From NCBI GenBank assembly GCA_003537645.1, contig DPRM01000142.1, positions 44,871 through 55,610 on the forward strand: a DNA stretch of 10,740 nt. Direction: 5' to 3'. Below, in pieces: positions 6,200-10,740 of this stretch. Both the position numbers and the translations under genes were made by a program. The stretch comes from Prolixibacteraceae bacterium (GTDB lineage: Bacteria > Bacteroidota > Bacteroidia > Bacteroidales > Prolixibacteraceae). The notes below the pieces were generated by a model that ran no database searches, had not been told where the DNA came from, and was given only the letters and a program-made list of their open reading frames with translations. How positions within the stretch are numbered: position 1 is the first letter of the stretch; each line of letters begins with the position of its first letter.

Positions 6200-7753
6200 A
6201 TGGAGATTATATTATATGTCATAGCTGGATTTCTTGGCGGTGGAGTGCTTTCCTATTTCATGTGGGACAAAGCTCTGCAAAGCAAGAAACGAAAAATTGT
6301 GACCGAGGCGGAAGCCGAGGGAGAAGTCATTAAAAAAGATAAAATACTTCAGGCCAAAGAGAAATTCCTTCAGATGAAATCTGACCATGAGGAATACATT
6401 GCTGAAAAGAACAGTAAAGTAAACGCCTTTGAAGCGAAATTGAAACAACGAGAAACCGGATTGAACCAACGCAGGGAAGAACTTAACCGCAGCATTAAAG
6501 ATTTCGAAACCTCGAAACACGAAGTGGAAGTTATTCGTGAAAACCTGACCACACAGCTCGAATTACTCGAAAAAAGAGAGCATGAAGTTGAAAGTCTTCA
6601 TAAACAGCAAGTTGAAAAGCTTGAATTGTTGTCTGGTTTATCAGCAGAAGAAGCAAAAGCTCAACTGGTTGAATCACTGAAGAATGAGGCAAAAACTGAA
6701 GCCATGTCAACCATCAACGAGATCATGGAAGAAGCCAAACTTTCGGCGAATAAAGAAGCCAAGAAAATTGTGGTTAAAACCATTCAGCGCGTTGCAACCG
6801 AAACAGCCATTGAAAATTCGGTTACTATTTTCCACATTGAAAGCGATGAAATAAAAGGTCGCATTATTGGTCGCGAAGGCCGTAATATTCGTGCACTCGA
6901 AGCTGCAACCGGCGTAGAAATTATTGTTGACGATACTCCTGAAGCCATTGTTCTTTCTGGATTTGATCCGGTACGCCGTGAGATTGCACGCCTGGCGCTG
7001 CATCAGTTGGTAACCGATGGCCGTATTCACCCGGCACGTATTGAAGAGGTGGTTGAGAAAGTTCGCAAACAGGTTGAAGAAGAAATAATTGAAACAGGAA
7101 AACGTACCACCATCGATTTGGGAGTTCATGGATTACATCCTGAATTAATCAGAATGATTGGAAAAATGAAATATCGTTCGTCGTATGGCCAGAATTTGTT
7201 GCAGCACTCGCGCGAAGTGGCAAATTTGTGTGCTATTATGGCCACCGAGTTAGGCCTGAATGCAAAGGCAGCTAAACGTGCCGGATTGCTCCATGATATT
7301 GGTAAAGTGCCCGATGATGAACCGGAATTGCCACACGCAGTATTGGGTATGAAGCTAGCCGAACGTTTCAAAGAGAAACCTGATATTTGTAATGCCATTG
7401 GAGCTCACCACGACGAAGTTGAAATGACCAGTTTGCTTTCTCCGATTGTGCAGGTTTGTGATGCCATTTCAGGAGCCCGTCCGGGAGCCCGCCGCGAAGT
7501 GGTTGAATCGTATATCAAACGTTTGAAAACCCTTGAAGACCTCGCCCTTTCGTATCCGGGAGTATTGAAAACTTATGCCATTCAGGCCGGCCGCGAGTTG
7601 AGGGTGATTGTTGGAAGCGATAAGATTACCGATAAAGATTCGGAACAGTTGTCGTTCGATATTGCAAAACGAATTCAGGACGAAATGACCTACCCGGGAC
7701 AGATCAAAATCACTGTAATCCGCGAAATGCGCGCCATCAGTTACGCGAAATAG
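6200..7753 (+). CDS. rny: Ribonuclease Y (membrane-anchored endoribonuclease)
   Basis: RNase Y starts mRNA decay and processing at the inner face of the membrane. The 517-residue protein is full length for the family (about 520). Residues 2-22 form one membrane helix (IILYVIAGFLGGGVLSYFM). Residues about 25-195 are a long charged coiled coil. The KH RNA-binding domain follows at about 210-275, with its GREG loop at 224-227. The HD phosphohydrolase domain covers about 330-430, with metal/catalytic residues His336, the HD pair His365-Asp366 in LLHDIGK, His403-His404 in GAHHDE and Asp421 in VCDAISGARPGARRE. All key residues are intact. It follows zapA in the same direction and ends in a strong terminator. 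The hairpin before the gene could be a cis target of its own product, but nothing in the sequence proves this. Confidence 0.97.
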   Translation: MEIILYVIAGFLGGGVLSYFMWDKALQSKKRKIVTEAEAEGEVIKKDKILQAKEKFLQMKSDHEEYIAEKNSKVNAFEAKLKQRETGLNQRREELNRSIKDFETSKHEVEVIRENLTTQLELLEKREHEVESLHKQQVEKLELLSGLSAEEAKAQLVESLKNEAKTEAMSTINEIMEEAKLSANKEAKKIVVKTIQRVATETAIENSVTIFHIESDEIKGRIIGREGRNIRALEAATGVEIIVDDTPEAIVLSGFDPVRREIARLALHQLVTDGRIHPARIEEVVEKVRKQVEEEIIETGKRTTIDLGVHGLHPELIRMIGKMKYRSSYGQNLLQHSREVANLCAIMATELGLNAKAAKRAGLLHDIGKVPDDEPELPHAVLGMKLAERFKEKPDICNAIGAHHDEVEMTSLLSPIVQVCDAISGARPGARREVVESYIKRLKTLEDLALSYPGVLKTYAIQAGRELRVIVGSDKITDKDSEQLSFDIAKRIQDEMTYPGQIKITVIREMRAISYAK

Positions 7754-7776
7754 AAAATTTATTAATTATCACATAC

Positions 7777-7811
7777 AAAGGCCATTCGTCAACCAACGGA
7801 TGGCCTTTTTT
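7777..7811 (+). terminator. Strong intrinsic terminator after rny
   Basis: Bases 7777-7789 pair with 7796-7808 (13 bp including one G-T pair) around a 6-base loop. The 3' side runs into six T residues at 7806-7811. It starts 24 bases after the rny stop codon. In the opposite direction the flank is not T-rich enough for an obvious minus-strand terminator. Confidence 0.92.
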
Positions 7812-8123
7812 CGTATAAAGGGGGAATCGGAAATGATCAACCTTCGAATTAATTTGAATCGTTGCGGGGAAGGCATTTTCTCAATATGAAAATTTATATG
7901 TGATGTACTTCGCTTTAACTTTACCTTTTCGTTATTCAAGGAAGGTAATTCAAGAGAAAATCCGTATCAGGATTGAAAAATTCACTACCGGCATTGTAAG
8001 CATGAACACAGGAATGATTTTACTTCCTGAACGGGTGTAACAGTAATAGTTATAAAAGCAGTTGTAATTTAAAGCGCTATTTCCTGTCAGTGCATTTTCT
8101 TCTTTATGATAGCTTGAGGAAGG
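7812..8123. other. 312-base region without a convincing gene
   Basis: This stretch lies between two converging genes (rny and the WecA-like transferase). On the plus strand a 45-codon frame runs from an ATG at 7903 to TAA at 8040, and the frame stays open back to 7858. Its product (starting MYFALTLPFRYSRKVIQEK) matches nothing I recognise, and no promoter or terminator flanks it. On the minus strand the frame stays open for about 55 codons after the transferase stop, but the product is rich in Asn, Tyr and Cys and looks non-coding. No clear terminator for the minus-strand transferase is seen here, so its mRNA may run well into this region. Confidence 0.5.
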
Positions 8124-9254
8124 TTACTCTCCTTTTTTCGAGAAAATTGAAAAAGCAAAGATAGATTTGCTCTCTTTTTTTTCTTCTTCAGCCACATCAT
8201 TTCTGCTTTGCCATTTCATGATATTCGCCGGAATGCTTGCCAATACAAAGCCTAAAACCAAAAGCAGTATAAATAACAGGTTGTTCCCTAATTCACCGAT
8301 AAGAAGGAACGAAAGCAAAATAATCAATCCGTTGACAGCAATAATAATTGAACTTGCAGCCAGATGACTGCCTCCTGTTAATTTGAGTAAACTATGATGA
8401 ATATGGTTCATGTCGGGCGAAAAAGGCGAACGCTTTTGCGATATTCGGATAATGAAAACTCTGATAGTATCGATTACCGGAACAATAATAATTGCCAGTG
8501 AAATTGCAGGCAATCCTTTTGGTACAGTTTCAAGAGCAGGTATAAACTCATTAAAGTGAATGGTCATAAAAGCCATAATTGTACCCAAAAGCAAAGAGCC
8601 GGTATCGCCCATGAAGATTTTATTTGTTTTACCAAAAACATTGTACAGCAGGAATGCAATCAGACTTCCGGCTAAGCTGAAGCAAGCCAAAGCATAAACA
8701 ATGTCGCCTGCATACAGAAACCAAAACCCGTAAACCAATGAGGTCAAAAGACTGACTCCACCAGCCAAACCATCAATTCCATCAATCAGATTAAAAGCAT
8801 TGATAATACCAACAATTGCTACAATTGTCAGAATAACTCCTGTAACATATCCAATTTCCTGAATTCCAAGAATGCCATGAAGATTGGTAATTCGATAGTT
8901 ACCCAGTAGAACCAGATAAATTGCGATAAGTATTTGAAAATTAAACTTCTTTTTTGCGCTGATGCCAATGATATCATCCTTAAGGCCGATAACAAACATT
9001 GTGATAATGGCCGCAAATAAATATTTTAAATCATTAATGTTGTAGTAATTTGAAGATATAATTGTACTGATTACAAATCCGGCCATTATTGCGATTCCTC
9101 CAAGTGTGGGTACAATATGTTTTGCTGCGGACCGATGATTCGGAACATCAAATAATTTCTTGATCCTGGAAACCTTTATAATCTTTGGAATAACAAAATA
9201 GACAATTGTAAAGCTTATTGCAAAACTGAAAAATATATTTAAATGAAGTTCCAT
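8124..9254 (-). CDS. WecA/MraY-family polyprenyl-phosphate sugar-1-phosphate transferase
   Basis: This integral membrane enzyme joins a sugar-1-phosphate, most likely GlcNAc-1-P from UDP-GlcNAc, to undecaprenyl phosphate and so starts lipid-linked synthesis of a surface glycan. From the ATG ending at 9254 it has 376 residues and about 10-11 hydrophobic helices. Family motifs are present: LKDDIIG with the Asp pair 93-94, NAFNLIDGIDGLAGG (152-166), FMGDTGSLLLG (214-224) and the cytoplasmic PFSPDMNHIHHSLL loop with His284, His286 and His287. The His-rich loop and GIDGLAGG favour the WecA/TagO branch over MraY. Nearby mur genes, which would suggest MraY, are absent. An upstream TTG at 9270-9272 would add six residues, but it falls at the predicted transcription start, so I prefer the ATG. 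The tail after residue 345 is charged and cytoplasmic. It appears to be transcribed alone. Confidence 0.92.
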   Translation of the reverse strand: MELHLNIFFSFAISFTIVYFVIPKIIKVSRIKKLFDVPNHRSAAKHIVPTLGGIAIMAGFVISTIISSNYYNINDLKYLFAAIITMFVIGLKDDIIGISAKKKFNFQILIAIYLVLLGNYRITNLHGILGIQEIGYVTGVILTIVAIVGIINAFNLIDGIDGLAGGVSLLTSLVYGFWFLYAGDIVYALACFSLAGSLIAFLLYNVFGKTNKIFMGDTGSLLLGTIMAFMTIHFNEFIPALETVPKGLPAISLAIIIVPVIDTIRVFIIRISQKRSPFSPDMNHIHHSLLKLTGGSHLAASSIIIAVNGLIILLSFLLIGELGNNLLFILLLVLGFVLASIPANIMKWQSRNDVAEEEKKESKSIFAFSIFSKKGE

Positions 9255-9298
9255 GGGAATAAATTTTGACAAAACAAAAGTACTACTTAATTCCCATG
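9252..9298. repeat. 9-bp inverted repeat flanking the transferase promoter
   Basis: CATGGGAAT (9252-9260) and ATTCCCATG (9290-9298) are exact inverted copies separated by 29 bases that hold the predicted -7 box. The proximal copy overlaps the start codon of the transferase gene. It could be an operator for a dimeric regulator or a chance repeat; the arms are short. Confidence 0.5.
9275..9282 (-). promoter_or_regulatory. -7 promoter box for the WecA-like transferase gene
   Basis: The minus strand reads TACTTTTG, an exact TAnnTTTG match, ending 20 bases before the ATG at 9252-9254. Transcription would start near 9268-9271. No TTTG is found at the -33 distance. The position rules against the TTG as the translation start. 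Confidence 0.55.
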
Positions 9299-9425
9299 AC
9301 GACTTTAAATATATGTTAATAATAGTTTATTTATTAATGAACTGATCGAATTATTAGTCGAACGTGCTGTTTTGGCTGTTGAACCGACTATTTTTTTTAC
9401 TATTGAACAACAAAAATCATAAAAA

Positions 9426-9494
9426 AATACACCCTTTCTAAAAAGAAAGACCGTCTCATGTTTTACATTGAGAGGGTCTTTCCTTAAGTGTATT
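9426..9494 (-). terminator. Terminator of the nuoN-small-protein transcript, with an outer stem
   Basis: The core stem pairs 9445-9458 with 9469-9482 (14 positions, one mismatch) around a 10-base loop. On the minus strand it is followed by CTTTCTTTTTAG, a good T tract, 23 bases after the stop of the 106-aa gene. A second, outer pair (AATACAC at 9426-9432 with GTGTATT at 9488-9494) could enclose the whole structure. Between 9299 and 9425 I see nothing else beyond an AT-rich spacer with an 8-T run at 9391-9398. Confidence 0.8.
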
Positions 9495-9504
9495 CTGAAA
9501 TTTT

Positions 9505-9825
9505 TCAGCTTTTTCTCCAGTAGTTTACTTCAGATTCCGATTCATTCTCTGATTCCTGAAGCCAATATGCTGGCGTAACTTTTTTCCCTGAAGGGCTTTT
9601 TAGTCTGCGCTCATAAACATCGATTACCGGGTTGAAAAGGATGTCGGTTACACCGAGCTTCATTGTTGCCGGATCGGCTTCAACGGCAGTTTTAACTTCA
9701 AGTCCATTCAGTTCCAGCAGTGTTTTAAGGAATTGTGCTCTTTCAGGAGTAATTCCTTTTTCGACCACAGTGCAGCGAACACCATCAATTTCTTCAACCA
9801 AATGCTTTCCTTTATTGAGTGCCAT
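9505..9825 (-). CDS. Small conserved-looking protein (106 aa) after nuoN, function unknown
   Basis: I do not recognise a characterised family. The protein has no signal peptide or membrane segment and should be cytoplasmic. Residues 1-60 look like a small alpha/beta fold: VRCTVVEKGI as a strand, then PERAQFLKTLLELNGLEVKTA as helix and strand. A second part reads GVTDILFNPVIDVYERRLK. The tail is acidic and Ser/Glu-rich (ESENESESE) and ends WRKS. Its ATG lies 6 bases after the nuoN stop on the same strand and it is followed by a terminator. It is therefore the last gene of what is presumably the nuo operon. Codon use and protein composition look ordinary, so it is very likely a real gene. Whether it has anything to do with complex I is open. 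Confidence 0.85.
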   Translation of the reverse strand: MALNKGKHLVEEIDGVRCTVVEKGITPERAQFLKTLLELNGLEVKTAVEADPATMKLGVTDILFNPVIDVYERRLKSPSGKKVTPAYWLQESENESESEVNYWRKS

Positions 9826-9831
9826 AGTTTC

Positions 9832-10740
9832 TTAGTTTAAAAATAGTTGACTGATGGTGCGGATATATTCAAAAATTCCGCTTGCAAAACCGATAATAAA
9901 TACCCCTGCCACACACATTACAAGGCTGATCCGCATTGCTAAAGTGCTGCGGAACCATGCAACGGGTTCGTCGTTTTTCTCGATGAACATTGCTTTTATC
10001 ACGCGCAAATAGTAGTACAGCGAGATGGTTGCATTCAATACTGCGATCAGCACCAGAATATAATATCCTTTACTTGCCGCGGCGGTGAACAGGAAAAATT
10101 TTCCGAAGAAACCTGCAACCGGCGGAATTCCAGCCAGTGAAAACAATGAGAGGGTCATTAGCAAGCTAAGCATCGGATTGGTTTTGTACAATCCGTTGTA
10201 GCCCGAAATCGTTTCAACGCCCGAGGCATTGTGTACCGCAGCTACTACGCCGAAAGCCCCAAGGTTGGTAAATACATATACAAGTACGAAATAAACGACT
10301 GAAGTCATTCCCAGCTCGCCGAAACCAAGAATGCCAAGTAGAATAAAACCTGCCTGTGCAATCGACGAAAAGGCCAGAAAACGCTTGATGTTGTCCTGAC
10401 GCAAAGCAAACAGGTTGGCAAGTGTCATGGTGAAAATGGCCAGTGTATAAATCATAGGCTGCCACAATTCCACTATATTTTTGAAAACGGTGAATAAAAT
10501 GATCGTGAAAATAAATGCTGCCGCTCCTTTTGAAACAACTGAAAGGTAGGAAGTCACATTGATAGGTGCGCCTTCGTAAACATCGGCAGTCCAGAAATGG
10601 AATGGAACCAGTGAAATTTTAAATCCCATTCCGCTTACGAAGAAAATAAATCCAAGTAATGTCATGGCATCTTTCGAAATCAATCCGGCCATATCGGCAA
10701 AATAGATGGTTCCGGTTGCTCCGTAAAGCATCGAAAGGCC
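9832..10740 (-). CDS. nuoN: NADH-quinone oxidoreductase subunit N (NuoN), N-terminus cut by the window edge
   Basis: NuoN is one of the antiporter-like proton-pumping subunits in the membrane arm of respiratory complex I. The visible 302 residues are the C-terminal portion; the frame stays open through the last base (GLSMLYGATGT), so the apparent Met at 10731 is internal and the true start lies outside. Conserved features are the charged helix GMGFKISLVPFHFWTADVYEGAP with its essential-type Lys, the second Lys in SVVSKGAAAF, RQDNIKRFLAFSSIAQ, and the broken-helix Lys in GIPPVAGFFGKFFLF. The last helix ends near residue 290 of the fragment. The antiporter family also includes NuoL, NuoM and Mrp subunits; the VPFHFWTADVYEGAP form and the C-terminal length fit NuoN best. 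It is followed after 6 bases by the 106-aa gene. Confidence 0.95.
   Translation of the reverse strand, partial: GLSMLYGATGTIYFADMAGLISKDAMTLLGFIFFVSGMGFKISLVPFHFWTADVYEGAPINVTSYLSVVSKGAAAFIFTIILFTVFKNIVELWQPMIYTLAIFTMTLANLFALRQDNIKRFLAFSSIAQAGFILLGILGFGELGMTSVVYFVLVYVFTNLGAFGVVAAVHNASGVETISGYNGLYKTNPMLSLLMTLSLFSLAGIPPVAGFFGKFFLFTAAASKGYYILVLIAVLNATISLYYYLRVIKAMFIEKNDEPVAWFRSTLAMRISLVMCVAGVFIIGFASGIFEYIRTISQLFLN

Noticed and set aside
6707..7129. 140-codon open frame on the minus strand opposite rny
   Set aside because: The product is rich in Asn, Phe and Cys and has no sensible domain. It is the mirror of the rny coiled-coil/KH coding sequence, which is certain.
2561..7948. The 12-mer CAAGGAAGGTAA occurs at 2561-2572 and 7937-7948
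   Set aside because: In a window of this size several shared 12-mers are expected by chance. The copies have no shared flanks and one lies in coding sequence.
7940..8123. Minus-strand frame continuing about 55 codons beyond the transferase stop (possible read-through tail)
   Set aside because: The translation is dominated by Asn, Tyr, Cys and Ser and does not look like protein. The transferase already ends with a normal charged cytoplasmic tail.
9255..9272. TTG start giving a six-residue longer transferase
   Set aside because: The TTG coincides with the transcription start predicted from the -7 box, and the ATG at 9252-9254 gives a normal N-terminus leading straight into the first membrane helix.
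9355..9398. Plus-strand terminator-like signal: TAGTCG/CGACTA stem followed by eight T
   Set aside because: The stem is only 6 bp with a 24-base loop, and no plus-strand gene lies upstream to need it.
1..10740. Mobile element, CRISPR array, toxin-antitoxin or defence island
   Set aside because: All sizeable frames are housekeeping or envelope genes. No transposase, integrase, regularly spaced repeats or nuclease/methylase genes are visible.

Overview
The window looks like core chromosome of a Bacteroidota species, probably from the Bacteroidales/Marinilabiliales side. The evidence is moderate GC with AT-rich gaps, no Shine-Dalgarno sequences before the starts, several TAnnTTTG-type -7 promoter boxes, and Bacteroidota-style versions of AnmK, ZapA, RNase Y, NuoN and a trans-sulfuration-type PLP enzyme. 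Taxonomy is inferred from protein character only; no search was run. I see no IS element, prophage, CRISPR array, tRNA or rRNA.

Layout. (1) Bases 1-198 are the 3' end of a plus-strand SpmB-like membrane protein, which converges on fabD across a short gap with two hairpins. (2) Bases 292-5336 hold four minus-strand genes, transcribed in the order M23 metallopeptidase, anmK, PLP-dependent Cys/Met-metabolism enzyme, fabD. The first two overlap by one base (TAATG). The last two probably also have their own promoters. (3) A divergent 140-base gap separates these from a plus-strand cluster: a 97-aa coiled-coil protein, zapA (also 97 aa), then rny (RNase Y), which ends in a strong intrinsic terminator. 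A long near-perfect hairpin lies between zapA and rny. (4) Bases 7812-8123 contain no convincing gene. (5) On the minus strand, a WecA/MraY-family polyprenyl-phosphate sugar-1-phosphate transferase stands alone behind its own promoter. (6) At the right edge are the 3' part of nuoN (respiratory complex I) and a small conserved-looking protein of unknown function 6 bases downstream, closed by an elaborate terminator.

Functional links. Much of the window serves the envelope: peptidoglycan hydrolysis (M23), recycling of the anhydro-sugar (AnmK), fatty-acid priming (FabD), lipid-linked glycan initiation (WecA-like) and Z-ring assembly (ZapA plus its coiled-coil neighbour). Membrane RNA decay (RNase Y) and energy conservation (NuoN) make up the rest. 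No obviously new defence or mobile system is visible. The best leads are the zapA-rny hairpin, the coiled-coil partner of ZapA, the small protein at the end of the nuo operon, and active-site departures in the PLP enzyme.
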